Assembly: GCF_002743375.1 (NCBI RefSeq)
Contig: NZ_PDZC01000001.1
Location: 372,001 to 436,000 of the forward strand
Direction of reading: 5' to 3'
DNA from: Sporosarcina sp. P34
GTDB taxonomy: Bacteria > Bacillota > Bacilli > Bacillales_A > Planococcaceae
Length of the DNA stretch: 64,000 bases
The position numbers and the translations under genes were made by a program. Shown here one piece after another: positions 38,378 through 47,103 of this stretch; the stretch's first letter is position 1; each line of letters opens with the position of its first letter. The notes under the pieces are model-generated. The model was not told where the DNA came from. It saw only the letters and a list, made by a program, of their open reading frames with translations, and ran no database searches.

Positions 38378-40573
38378 ATGAATAAAAGAAAAGTTCATAG
38401 GTTTGGTGCTACATTTGCTGTGGCTAGCGCTATTGTATTGGCGGGAGGCTCTGTCAGTGCAGCAGAGCCATGGTATACCGACGTATCAAAGGACAACACT
38501 CATTATGAAGCGATTAAAGCGTTGACGGAACAACATATCATTCGTGGCTATTCCGAAAATCAGTTCAAGCCTGGGAATTCCATTGAGCGTCGTCACGCGG
38601 CATTAATTTTGGCAAAGTTAGGGGACTTTGAAGAACCAACTAATGTGGCGGAAGCGTTAAAAAAGTTTAAAGATATTTCAGCAAAGAGTTTCTATGCGAA
38701 AGAAATGGCAACTTTAGCGAACGCCAATGTATTTAAAGGGGACTCAAACGGGAATTTTAATCCGACAGCAGCCCTTACACGTCAACAAATGGCGAATGTA
38801 CTAGTGAATGCATTGGATCTTGAGAAATACGATACAGGTAAGAAAGTGGCCATCAACTTATCGAATGTAGGAGAGTCACATAGAAGAGGCGTGCAAATCC
38901 TTGCGAATCTTGGTTTAACGGATCAACTGAGTAATTTCAGACCGAATGAGCCCGTCACGCGAGGCGCGTTCTCCTCATTCATTCACCGTGCAAACCAGCT
39001 ACAATCAAGCGACTTCACCTTATCATTGATGCATATGAATGACACACATGCACGTGTTGCAGAAATGCCGAAAGCCATTACCGCTATTAAAGAAGTGCGA
39101 ACTGAAAAGCCAGATGCTTTACTTCTCCATGGAGGAGATGTTTTCTCGGGCACATTATATTTCTCAGAGTTTGAAGGACAAGCCGACCTAGAACTAATGA
39201 ATTTAATGGGTCTGGATGCAATGGTTTTTGGTAATCATGAATTTGATTTGGGCGACAGTAAGAATGGCCACAAGTCACTGGCAAGTTTTGTGAAAGGTGC
39301 TAATTTCCCTGTAATCGGTGCAAACATAGATTTCTCCAAAGATCCTGAATTGAAAAAACTAGTAAGCAAAACAGAATTTACTAGCACGCCGGCATTGGGA
39401 GAAATTCATAAAGGCTTGATCAAGGAAGTGAATGGTGAAAAGGTTGGAATCTTCGGTTTGACTACAGAAAGTACAGCGTTTGTCGCGAGTCCAGGGGCAG
39501 TAGAGTTTTTGGATTATAAAGAGTCAGCTGAAAAAGCCGTGGCCTACTTTGAGAGTCAAGGCGTCAATAAAATTATTTCGCTAAATCATCTTGGGTTTGA
39601 TAGTGATCCATCTGTAGGTAATGATTTGCTTCTAGCCCAAGCGGTGGAAGGCATCGATATTATTGTAGGTGGGCATTCACATACGAAATTGTCGGAACCA
39701 GTGATTGTTGATAAAAAAGCCAATGGAGAACGCAAAGATCCTACAGTCATAGTTCAAGCAGATCAATACTTGACGCATCTTGGAACACTGGACGTAGAAT
39801 TTGATGATAAAGGTGTCATTACAGGACATGCTGGTGAATTAATTAACTTAAAAGACAAAGCGAATGATGCAGAAGCAGCGGAAGCACTTCTTAAGTATTC
39901 TGGAAAAATCGATGAAACGTTTGGTAAAGAAATCGGAGCGACATTAGAAGTGGATTTGCCAAACCCGAGAAGTCGCGAAGGTGAGAATTCGACAGATAGC
40001 GTCCGTGCGAATGAAACAGCACTCGGTAATTTAATAACGGACGGAATGCTAGAAAAAGCAAAAGAATACGATCCGAAAACGGTAATTGCTCTACAAAACG
40101 GTGGAGGAATCCGCAACCAATTGATTAAAGGGCAAGTCACGGTCGGAGCAGTAATTGAAGTACTACCATTCGGTAATACATTATCTCTCGTTACGCTTAC
40201 GGGTGAAGAAATAAAAAATACGCTTGAGCATAGTGTGCGAAATGCACCTAACGAAGAGGGCGGTTTCTTGCATATGTCAGGCATGAAAATGACATTCGAT
40301 AGCAGTAAAGAAGCTGGCAATCGAGTTCAGAGCATGCAAGTACAAATGAATGACCAGTTCGTTGATGTAGAGATGGATAAAGAGTATGTGATCACGACAA
40401 ATGCCTTTACAGCAAGAGGCGGAGATGGCTTTAAAGTGCTTGGTGAAGCATACGAAAATGGCCGTGTGACCGATCTAGGTTTGGATGACTGGGTGAACTT
40501 GCGAGATCACATGATTAAGCTTGGAACAGTTAAACCTGAAATTGAAGGTCGAATTATTGATTTAAATAAGTGA
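38378..40573 (+). CDS. S-layer-anchored 5'-nucleotidase / metallophosphatase
   Basis: A 731-residue exported enzyme. A signal peptide (about 1-29, cleavage near VSAAEP) precedes three SLH domains (about 30-205) that bind secondary wall polymer. The metallophosphatase domain follows with metal ligands D222/H224 (MNDTHARV), GGDVFSG, N286/H287 (GNHEFD) and H433/H435 (GGHSHT). The C-terminal 5'-nucleotidase domain (about 550-731) has LQNGGGIRN. It probably hydrolyses extracellular nucleotides for scavenging. It has its own ribosome site (GAGGAGGGG) and terminator, and interrupts the mrfA-mrfB neighbourhood. Confidence 0.93.
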   Translation: MNKRKVHRFGATFAVASAIVLAGGSVSAAEPWYTDVSKDNTHYEAIKALTEQHIIRGYSENQFKPGNSIERRHAALILAKLGDFEEPTNVAEALKKFKDISAKSFYAKEMATLANANVFKGDSNGNFNPTAALTRQQMANVLVNALDLEKYDTGKKVAINLSNVGESHRRGVQILANLGLTDQLSNFRPNEPVTRGAFSSFIHRANQLQSSDFTLSLMHMNDTHARVAEMPKAITAIKEVRTEKPDALLLHGGDVFSGTLYFSEFEGQADLELMNLMGLDAMVFGNHEFDLGDSKNGHKSLASFVKGANFPVIGANIDFSKDPELKKLVSKTEFTSTPALGEIHKGLIKEVNGEKVGIFGLTTESTAFVASPGAVEFLDYKESAEKAVAYFESQGVNKIISLNHLGFDSDPSVGNDLLLAQAVEGIDIIVGGHSHTKLSEPVIVDKKANGERKDPTVIVQADQYLTHLGTLDVEFDDKGVITGHAGELINLKDKANDAEAAEALLKYSGKIDETFGKEIGATLEVDLPNPRSREGENSTDSVRANETALGNLITDGMLEKAKEYDPKTVIALQNGGGIRNQLIKGQVTVGAVIEVLPFGNTLSLVTLTGEEIKNTLEHSVRNAPNEEGGFLHMSGMKMTFDSSKEAGNRVQSMQVQMNDQFVDVEMDKEYVITTNAFTARGGDGFKVLGEAYENGRVTDLGLDDWVNLRDHMIKLGTVKPEIEGRIIDLNK

Positions 40574-40586
40574 TCTAGACAAATGT

Positions 40587-40624
40587 AAAAGAGTTGGAGC
40601 TTAAAAGCTTCGACTCTTTTTTAA
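40587..40624 (+). terminator. Rho-independent terminator of the 5'-nucleotidase gene
   Basis: AAAGAGTTGGAGCTT pairs with AAGCTTCGACTCTTT (one mismatch), followed by T-run. Confidence 0.9.
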
Positions 40625-40857
40625 ATAGACGCATTTTTTTACATAATGCTTCTATACAGTAAGTGAGGAGATGAAAGGATTTCTCCTTCAATCGATTTCA
40701 TCTAATAGTAATACTTTGTATTGTACTTTAAATAACTTAAGAATAAAGATATTGTCGAGATGAATCTCAACATTGTATTTTTTGTATACTTCTAAAAGCA
40801 TGTTCATTCATGGAAGTGGGTAGAAGAATAAAGAAAACGGATTAGGAGGAGATCGAC

Positions 40858-41229
40858 ATAGTCGTTCAGATAAAGCGAATTTATGATGATGCGGAGAAAG
40901 CAGATGGATTGCGTGTGCTAGTGGATCGAGTGTGGCCACGTGGGGTGAGCAAGCAAGTTGCGCAAGTGAATGAATGGTTGAAAGAGATAGGGCCGAGCAC
41001 AGAACTCCGCCAATGGTTTAATCATGAACCCGGTAAGTTTGATGATTTTAAAAAGAAGTACAAAGAAGAATTGAAGAATAATAAAGCACAGCAGGAAGAG
41101 TTAGAGAAGCTGAAAAACTGGACGAAAGAATATAAGAAGAATATAACGTTAATATTTGGTGCGAAGGATGAAAAGAATAATCAAGCTGTAGTATTAAAAG
41201 AAATCTTGGATCGTCAGCACGTGGAATAG
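40858..41229 (+). CDS. DUF488 family protein, apparent AUA start codon
   Basis: DUF488 proteins are small basic proteins of unknown function, recognised here by KRIYDDAEKADGLRVLVDRV and WPRGVSK. The family's usual N-terminus begins only a few residues before IKRIYD. In this gene AGGAGG at 40844-40849 is followed, at an ideal eight bases, by ATA (40858-40860) in frame, not ATG. No ATG, GTG or TTG occurs in frame before a TTG at 40909, which would remove 17 residues including conserved ones. The rest (124 codons) is intact. Either AUA is used, or the start was recently lost. Confidence 0.85.
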   Translation: MVVQIKRIYDDAEKADGLRVLVDRVWPRGVSKQVAQVNEWLKEIGPSTELRQWFNHEPGKFDDFKKKYKEELKNNKAQQEELEKLKNWTKEYKKNITLIFGAKDEKNNQAVVLKEILDRQHVE

Positions 41230-41242
41230 TTGAATACAAAAG

Positions 41243-41274
41243 CGCAGTTCAATAGTATGCACACTTGAACTGCG
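41243..41274. repeat. Ten-base inverted repeat between convergent genes
   Basis: CGCAGTTCAA and TTGAACTGCG are perfect arms with a 12-base loop, placed between the DUF488 gene and the opposite DUF4385 gene. No T-run follows on either strand, so it is at best a weak terminator. Confidence 0.6.
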
Positions 41275-41340
41275 ATGATTCATACATCGGTTGAACTTTC
41301 ACTAATATGAAAGGAATACTATGCATTCCTATCATGTAGA

Positions 41341-41787
41341 TTACCCATATACTTTCTGATGTGCTTTTTTTCGCTTAATATAATCTTCATCTTCTCGAAT
41401 AACGTCCCATCGCTCTTTGAAAATTTGTGCAGACTTTGCTTTGACTGGGTCCATATCGCGCTCTTTTACCGTTCCATCTTCATTATACTTCCGTCCACTT
41501 TTATGATTTGCATAACGACGTGCACGTGTATATCCCATTTGAATGAATTTGCGTGCCATATCCATTCCAACGAAGTCATCATGCTTTCGATATTCTTCAA
41601 AGAGCTCGCAAATCTTATCGGCAGACTCTTTTGCAATTTCAGGTGTCTTAAAGCGCCAATGAGGTAAAATTTCACTTTTGTAAGGCTCGACTAATAACAC
41701 GCCTTGTTCACCTCGTCCTACTCTATATAATTCAGGCTGTTTGCGTAAATCTAATGTACTGTAATCTACATCATAATCAAATGGCAT
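41341..41787 (-). CDS. DUF4385 family protein
   Basis: A 148-residue cytoplasmic protein. FDYDVDYSTLDLRKQPELY, GEQGVLLVEPYKSEILPHW and MGYTRARRYANHKSGRKY match my recollection of DUF4385. The start (complement of 41785-41787) follows AAGGATG; an upstream extension of 37 codons is open but implausible. No catalytic motif is obvious. Function unknown. It is a lone minus-strand gene inside the island between mrfA and mrfB. Confidence 0.75.
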   Translation of the reverse strand: MPFDYDVDYSTLDLRKQPELYRVGRGEQGVLLVEPYKSEILPHWRFKTPEIAKESADKICELFEEYRKHDDFVGMDMARKFIQMGYTRARRYANHKSGRKYNEDGTVKERDMDPVKAKSAQIFKERWDVIREDEDYIKRKKAHQKVYG

Positions 41788-41913
41788 GTACTCACATCCT
41801 TTTACCTTTACTGTACCCCTGAAAGAACGGTTAGAAACGTGGGAAACATTCATGTGAATTACTTTACAACAGAACGTACATTCTTTATAATGGAACAAAG
41901 GGAGGGAACGAAT

Positions 41914-42135
41914 GTGCGGTATTCATTAGAAAAGGCATTAAGATACGGTGATATTCTTGAAGTAATGTATGAAGCTAAAGATGGCTCCATTAGCAAACGA
42001 AAAATACGTGTACTGAATATACACGGCAAAACGTTTACTGCCTACTGTTTCCTGCGGAACTCCAAAAGAACTTTCCTGATCGATCATGTATTGGCAGTCG
42101 CTCCTGTAAGAGTGAGAGAAAAGGTTACAATTTGA
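41914..42135 (+). CDS. Short WYL-domain-like protein
   Basis: A 73-residue protein that looks like an isolated WYL domain: a beta-rich segment (ILEVMYEAKDGSISKRKIRV), then FTAYCFLRNSKRTFLIDHVL, which fits the ligand-binding pattern of WYL regulators. There is no helix-turn-helix, so it would not bind DNA on its own. GGGAGG seven bases upstream favours GTG 41914; ATG 41890 in the same frame is an alternative. Assigned by fold pattern only. Confidence 0.6.
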   Translation: MRYSLEKALRYGDILEVMYEAKDGSISKRKIRVLNIHGKTFTAYCFLRNSKRTFLIDHVLAVAPVRVREKVTI

Positions 42136-42159
42136 TCGAATTCAATATAGATGGAACTC

Positions 42160-42198
42160 AAGTGATCTATCCGATTTTCTAGGATATATCGCTTTTTT
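42160..42198 (+). terminator. Rho-independent terminator after the WYL-like gene
   Basis: GTGATCTATCC and GGATATATCGC pair with one mismatch and one G-U, followed by TTTTTT. Confidence 0.85.
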
Positions 42199-42265
42199 GT
42201 TCTCAAGAAAACAATGTAATGGAACGTCAGAAAATCAAATAACATATAAATCTACACATATCATG

Positions 42266-42271
42266 TATAAT
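42266..42271 (+). promoter_or_regulatory. Consensus -10 box upstream of the small gene and mrfB
   Basis: A perfect TATAAT lies 34 bases before the 40-residue gene at 42305. No strong -35 is visible. It suggests that mrfB has its own promoter here, separate from mrfA. Confidence 0.45.
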
Positions 42272-42304
42272 TTAGAGCATTACAATCATTTCTGAGGTGA
42301 AGTT

Positions 42305-42427
42305 ATGATAGGCCAGTATGTAACTAAAGTAAAATTTACTCAGTACTATAAAACAGGAGTTCAACATATAGTGGATAGCCAACAAATACAGGAACAGATA
42401 GATGAGTTGAAACGTCATGTCATATGA
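42305..42427 (+). CDS. Small protein (40 residues) coupled to mrfB
   Basis: A 40-codon frame starts at an ATG five to six bases after GAGGTGA and ends 11 bases inside mrfB. It encodes MIGQYVTKVKFTQYYKTG and a charged C-terminal helix (QQIQEQIDELKRHVI). Good ribosome site, an upstream TATAAT and overlap with mrfB (whose own ribosome site is poor) suggest translational coupling. I recognise no family. Confidence 0.55.
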   Translation: MIGQYVTKVKFTQYYKTGVQHIVDSQQIQEQIDELKRHVI

Positions 42428-43691
42428 GCAAAAACTGATGGCGATGAAATCACTTTTGAAGAAGACCGCTGTTGTTCAAGAAGTGGAAGAGACATTTAAC
42501 GCGCCGCCAGCACCAAGCTATGAAAAACGCTGGCTGACGACAGGTATGAAGAAAATCGAAAATGAATTCGGTGTCGTCTATACTCGAGTTATTCATTATC
42601 CACTCGATACGATGCACGGTGATTTTCGTTTAGGTGATGTCAAGCAGAAGTTGATGAAATGGTCTAAAGCTGAATACATGCACCCATTATCTCCAAGTGC
42701 CGGTAAGCTCCTATTTTTTGATACAGAGACAACAGGTTTAAAGGGCGCTGGAGCTGTCATTTTTTTAATTGGACTACTAGAATTAAAATCTAATGAATTC
42801 GTTATGACGCAGTACGTGTTGCCGAACCCAGATCATGAGGCGGCATTTCTTTATGCATCGGAATTATGGAGAGAAGATCTGACACTCGTCACATATAACG
42901 GCAAGAGCTTTGATTTCCCTCAACTACAAACACGTTGGTCATTGCATCGAAAGTTGTTGCCGCCACTGCCTGTCCCACATCAAATCGATTTGTTGCATGG
43001 ATCACGCCGAATTTGGAAAGGGCAGATGGAGTCTTTCAAGTTGACCGAAGTGGAGCGAACACAGCTAGGCTTTCATCGCAAAGACGATATACCAGGCCAT
43101 ATGGCGCCTATAATTTATCAAGATGCAGTGAAAAACGGTCGTGCAGAAATTTTAATGAAAGTCATGTGGCATAATGAATGGGATATCCTATCGCTTGTGA
43201 CACTCTTTAGTCTTTCTACCGATATCGTCATGGAAGAAGATAGTCAGCAAAATGCTCAAATCGCAACGAATATCGCCAAATGGTTCCAAGATCTTGGTTT
43301 GACAGATCATAGTTTTACAGAACTTCAGCGAATTGCGGAAGTATACGGGACGAGTTATCCTATGACGCATTATCATCTAGGCTTTTTACTCAAGCGTCAT
43401 AAAGAATTCGATCGAGCGATTCAGTCATTCGAAATCGTTGCAACGCACGGTACTGGCAGAGAACAGGTACTTGCTTATGAGGAATTGGCAAAATTATATG
43501 AGCACCAAGTAAAGGATTATTCGCTCGCATATGAGCACATACTAAGTGCGGATAAACTATTACAGCAATCCAATGAATTTACACCGCGTTTTAGCAATCG
43601 GATGAAGAAATCATTAGCAAAACGGGAAATGCGAGTAAATAGAAAATTATTTCCTGGGCAAGCGCAAGAAGCGACGCATGAAGAACAATAG
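42417..43691 (+). CDS. mrfB: Exonuclease MrfB (YprB), mitomycin repair
   Basis: A 424-residue DEDD-type exonuclease of the RNase H-like fold. FFDTETTGLKGAGAVIFLIG carries the first acidic pair, LVTYNGKSFDFPQL the second motif. TPR-like helices form the C-terminus (HYHLGFLLKRHKEFDRAIQS). In B. subtilis MrfB acts with MrfA on mitomycin adducts. Here the gene is uncoupled from mrfA and precedes gpsB, as yprB lies near gpsB in B. subtilis. Confidence 0.93.
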   Translation: MSYEQKLMAMKSLLKKTAVVQEVEETFNAPPAPSYEKRWLTTGMKKIENEFGVVYTRVIHYPLDTMHGDFRLGDVKQKLMKWSKAEYMHPLSPSAGKLLFFDTETTGLKGAGAVIFLIGLLELKSNEFVMTQYVLPNPDHEAAFLYASELWREDLTLVTYNGKSFDFPQLQTRWSLHRKLLPPLPVPHQIDLLHGSRRIWKGQMESFKLTEVERTQLGFHRKDDIPGHMAPIIYQDAVKNGRAEILMKVMWHNEWDILSLVTLFSLSTDIVMEEDSQQNAQIATNIAKWFQDLGLTDHSFTELQRIAEVYGTSYPMTHYHLGFLLKRHKEFDRAIQSFEIVATHGTGREQVLAYEELAKLYEHQVKDYSLAYEHILSADKLLQQSNEFTPRFSNRMKKSLAKREMRVNRKLFPGQAQEATHEEQ

Positions 43692-43702
43692 TCTTTTTCA
43701 GT

Positions 43703-43732
43703 AAGACAAGGAATGACAACATATGCTATAAT
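43703..43732 (+). promoter_or_regulatory. Sigma-A promoter of gpsB with extended -10
   Basis: TGCTATAAT (43724-43732) is a perfect -10 with TGn extension; AAGACA at 43703-43708 is a 4/6 -35 with an 18-base spacer. It lies 36 bases before the gpsB start. Confidence 0.7.
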
Positions 43733-43768
43733 GACCTTATGGAATCACAGACGGAAGGACGTTTTGTC

Positions 43769-44068
43769 ATGGAATTAAAGCTAGATACGAAAACGATTTT
43801 GGAAAAAGAATTTAAGCAAGCCATTCGAGGCTATAAGCAAGAAGAAGTAGACTGGTTTTTGGATGATGTCATTCAAGACTATGAAACTTTTAAAAAAGAA
43901 ATTGCACGTCTACAAGAAGAGAACACTAGATTGAAGTCGGAAGTCAACTCTTCTCAAAGACGCTCTGCCACACCAGCTCCCCAAACGACGAATATTGATA
44001 TCATTCAGCGGATCGCGAATCTTGAAAGAGAAGTATTTGGCGATAAACTGGTTCAGCCTGAAGAGTAA
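43769..44068 (+). CDS. gpsB: Cell-division cofactor GpsB
   Basis: A 99-residue DivIVA-like coiled-coil protein that shuttles PBP1 between side wall and septum; its usual partner PonA is encoded 9 kb away in this window. The N-terminal domain has KTILEKEFKQAIRGYKQEEV and DWFLDDVIQDYETFKKEI; a flexible proline-containing linker and C-terminal helix (IIQRIANLEREVFG) follow. AAGGA supports the ATG at 43769; ten codons further upstream are open but not conserved. Confidence 0.95.
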   Translation: MELKLDTKTILEKEFKQAIRGYKQEEVDWFLDDVIQDYETFKKEIARLQEENTRLKSEVNSSQRRSATPAPQTTNIDIIQRIANLEREVFGDKLVQPEE

Positions 44069-44087
44069 AACTCTCCATATGAAATAG

Positions 44088-44122
44088 AAGAACCGCCACG
44101 GTAAAATGTGGCGGTTCTTTTT
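44088..44122. terminator. Bidirectional terminator between gpsB and alkA
   Basis: Perfect eleven-base arms AGAACCGCCAC and GTGGCGGTTCT with an eight-base loop and T-run on the plus strand. Confidence 0.92.
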
Positions 44123-44125
44123 GGT

Positions 44126-44800
44126 TTAGTGAAGTTCATTTCTCGATTTGATTAATTCTTCTATTGAATCAAAATCCTGAACAAAGCCGAGATGAATGGC
44201 TTCCCATAGATAGTGGGACGCCATCGAACGCTCGGGTGCAAAAAGTAACGATTTCTCCATAAGTAGTTGACGCCGCTCCGATTTTTCAACGCCATACAGC
44301 CACTGTGCAGAACGTTGGATTCCTACATCATCGATTGCGAGCACGTCTTGTCGGCCGAGTGATAAAATTAAAAACATTTCAGCTGTCCATTTACCGATGC
44401 CTTTAACTTGGGTTAATTGCTTGAGAATCGCGTCATCATTATATGCTTCAATATTCTTGAGATCCAGTTCATGATTCACGATCTTGTCCACAAGATCTTT
44501 TACATATTCCGCTTTTCTCCTAGTCAGGCCAACTTCCCGCAAATCTTCTGTAGAAGCAACGAGCAACCCGTCAACCGTTATATGACCCCCAAGCAAATCG
44601 AGCAAGCGTGCGTAGATGGCACTTGCAGCACTGACTGAGATTTGCTGACCGATGATGGAACGTACGATGGAAGACAAATAATCGGATCGTAACGGAACTT
44701 CGATATCCCCAATGAGTGAAATCAACTGTTTAAGTGTAGAATCTTTAGCGCAAAGTGACTGAACTGCTGGATCTTGTGTACGAATATGAAGTGTTTCCAA
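44126..44800 (-). CDS. alkA: DNA-3-methyladenine glycosylase II
   Basis: A 224-residue HhH-GPD glycosylase removing alkylated purines. The HhH motif VKGIGKWTA (about 132-140) and catalytic Asp (about 158, in LAIDDVG) are clear; SIIGQQISVSAA is also family-typical. No iron-sulfur cysteines, as expected for the AlkA type. I take the TTG start (complement of 44798-44800), five bases after AGGTGA; a GTG at 44809 overlaps that site. It lies 38 bases downstream of the UvrA paralogue on the same strand, so they may be co-transcribed. Confidence 0.92.
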   Translation of the reverse strand: METLHIRTQDPAVQSLCAKDSTLKQLISLIGDIEVPLRSDYLSSIVRSIIGQQISVSAASAIYARLLDLLGGHITVDGLLVASTEDLREVGLTRRKAEYVKDLVDKIVNHELDLKNIEAYNDDAILKQLTQVKGIGKWTAEMFLILSLGRQDVLAIDDVGIQRSAQWLYGVEKSERRQLLMEKSLLFAPERSMASHYLWEAIHLGFVQDFDSIEELIKSRNELH

Positions 44801-44838
44801 GTCGCTCACCTCTTATTTTAAAGTTAGAAAGAAAAGTT

Positions 44839-47103
44839 TCAGACACTTTCCCTCATCCATTTCGCTGTTAGCGTGTCTGCAGACAACATTTCTTGTGGTG
44901 TTCCTTCAAAAAGTATGGTGCCGCCACGTTTGCCACCGCCTGGACCTAGCTCGATTATCCAATCACTCGCTGCAATAAAGTCTAAATTATGTTCGATGAT
45001 CATCACCGAGTTTCCTTTGTGAACGAGTTTTTGGAACAACTCAAGTAGCTTGTCGTTATCGCTCATATGCAGTCCTAATGAAGGTTCGTCTAACAAATAG
45101 ATTTTCCCTTCGTTTTGTAAGTGACTCGCCAGTTTAAGTCGCTGAATTTCCCCACCGCTTAATGAACTCGTCGTTTGGCCTAACGTGAGATAATTTAAAC
45201 CGACTTCATCCAGCATTTCCATTCTTTTTACGATCTTCGGCATAACAAAATATTCCTTACATTCGTCTACTGTCAACGCCAAGATTTCTGCGATGTTTTT
45301 TCCACGGTATACAAAAGAGAGAGCCTCATCCGAATAACGTAATCCACCACACGATTCGCATACAACCGTTACGGGATCTGCAAAAGCCACATCTGGAGTA
45401 GTGACTCCTTTCCCATCACATATTGGGCAAGCCCCCAACGAATTAAAGCTGAATAAGCCGGCCGGCTGACCTGTTTCTTTCGCAAAGATCTGTCGAATGT
45501 CATCCATAATTCCCATATAGGTAGCCAATGTGGAACGGCTAGAAATTCCGATGCGGCCTTGGCTCACTTTAATGATATCGGGATATTTTGCCGCGAACGC
45601 TTCAAATAGTAGGGAACTCTTACCGGAACCTGAAACGCCGCAGACGGAGACGAGAACGTTTTTAGGGATATCAATCGACACATCCTGTAGATTGTTAGTA
45701 TTAGCCCTAGTAACAGAAAAATAATCGCTTGATTGACGTGGTTGCTGATTAATTTCCAATTTGTGATCGAGTTTCGTTAATGCAGAAGTAACTTTTAATC
45801 CGTCAGGCTCTCCCTGATAGATAATTTCTCCACCTGCAGCACCTGCACCCGGTCCCATTTCCACAATTTCATCCGCTACTTTTATAACGGATAGATCGTG
45901 TTCAATGACGATAACAGTATTATGATTAGCTTTCAGACTCTTTAGCATTTGAATGAGCATATCTACTTCTTCAGGATGAAGACCCGCACTTGGCTCATCG
46001 AATATATACGTAATATTGTTTAAGCTGCTACCTAAATGTCGAGCTATTTTCACTCGTTGCGCTTCACCGCCAGAAAGTGTTCCCATTTTTCTTGAAAGGC
46101 TTAAATAGCCGAGTCCCAAATCTATCAATTGCTGTACATTTGGGATCGCCTGTTGCGCAATGGACTCACCTAAGGGATCATGTATATTTTTCAGTTCTAG
46201 CAGAAGCTCTGTCAGTTCCAACTTATCGTATTCCGCAATATTACACCCGTTAATTTTACACTTCAATACTTCGGGATTTAACCCTGAACCATCACAAGTA
46301 GGGCATAGTGTATGGGTGGATACTGCCAGTACATCCTCTTGCGAAGTTTGTTTAAGTTTCGTTATATCACGATTAATATATAGACGTACAAACCTAGGTA
46401 ACAAACCATCCCACTCATGATCATGTGGGCCATCTTTCGTATGGAATGGCGCAAACACTCTTTCACCTTCAGGAGGTCCATAGATCAATAAATTATACTG
46501 ATCTTTTGGGTAATCTTTAATTGGCAGATCAGGATCGAATAATCCGCCTGTCATCATCCATCTCCCTTGCCAACCAGAAGGAGACAGAGGCTTGAATTTT
46601 ACTGCATATTCTCGTAGTGATTGGTCCAGATCGATCAGTTTATGTAAATCAGGGTACACAACTTCGCCGAATCCATTACAGTCTGGACATTTGCCAAATG
46701 AACTTTGGCTCGAGAAATCGGTAGCAGAACCGATCGCGGGTGTACCGATGCGGGAGAACAGTAGACGGATCAATGGATGAATATCCATGTATGTCCCTAC
46801 AGTGGAGCGTGTATTTCCACCAATAGGTTTTTGTTCCACCACAATGACAGGACTTAAATGATGCATTAAATCTGCACGTGGCCTTTCATAACGAGGCATT
46901 TGGTTTCGGACGTATAGCGGGTAATTCAACGTCATCTGTCGTCTACTTTCCGCGGCAATTGTGTCAAATACAACGGAGCTCTTTCCTGATCCTGATAAGC
47001 CGGTAAATACCGTAATTTTTTCTTTTGGCAAGTTTATATCTATATTTTTCAAATTATTTTCCCGAAGTCCTCGTAAAACCATCTCATCTCTGACTTCCTT
47101 CAT
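44839..47103 (-). CDS. UvrA-like ABC ATPase (short paralogue)
   Basis: A 754-residue relative of UvrA with two ABC ATPase halves: Walker A GLSGSGKSS (35-43) and GVSGSGKSS, signatures TLSGGEAQR and SLSGGEIQR, and CxxC zinc modules (CPDCNGFGEV, CPTCDGSG, CPICDGKG with CESCGG). It is about 190 residues shorter than canonical UvrA (about 940), lacking the UvrB-binding insertion. Such class II UvrAs are linked to drug resistance or special lesions. The second ATG (47103), nine bases after AAGGAGG, is the likely start. A role in alkylation or drug damage is suggested by alkA downstream. Confidence 0.93.
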   Translation of the reverse strand: MKEVRDEMVLRGLRENNLKNIDINLPKEKITVFTGLSGSGKSSVVFDTIAAESRRQMTLNYPLYVRNQMPRYERPRADLMHHLSPVIVVEQKPIGGNTRSTVGTYMDIHPLIRLLFSRIGTPAIGSATDFSSQSSFGKCPDCNGFGEVVYPDLHKLIDLDQSLREYAVKFKPLSPSGWQGRWMMTGGLFDPDLPIKDYPKDQYNLLIYGPPEGERVFAPFHTKDGPHDHEWDGLLPRFVRLYINRDITKLKQTSQEDVLAVSTHTLCPTCDGSGLNPEVLKCKINGCNIAEYDKLELTELLLELKNIHDPLGESIAQQAIPNVQQLIDLGLGYLSLSRKMGTLSGGEAQRVKIARHLGSSLNNITYIFDEPSAGLHPEEVDMLIQMLKSLKANHNTVIVIEHDLSVIKVADEIVEMGPGAGAAGGEIIYQGEPDGLKVTSALTKLDHKLEINQQPRQSSDYFSVTRANTNNLQDVSIDIPKNVLVSVCGVSGSGKSSLLFEAFAAKYPDIIKVSQGRIGISSRSTLATYMGIMDDIRQIFAKETGQPAGLFSFNSLGACPICDGKGVTTPDVAFADPVTVVCESCGGLRYSDEALSFVYRGKNIAEILALTVDECKEYFVMPKIVKRMEMLDEVGLNYLTLGQTTSSLSGGEIQRLKLASHLQNEGKIYLLDEPSLGLHMSDNDKLLELFQKLVHKGNSVMIIEHNLDFIAASDWIIELGPGGGKRGGTILFEGTPQEMLSADTLTAKWMRESV

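Noticed and set aside
39763..40320. 185-codon minus-strand frame inside the 5'-nucleotidase gene
   Set aside because: Shadow frame opposite conserved catalytic domains; Ser/Pro-rich composition typical of antisense reading.
40671..40763. 30-codon frame upstream of the DUF488 gene
   Set aside because: The ribosome-site-like GAGGAG touches the ATG, and the sequence overlaps an imperfect dyad (GATGAAA/TTTCATC); no support for a protein.
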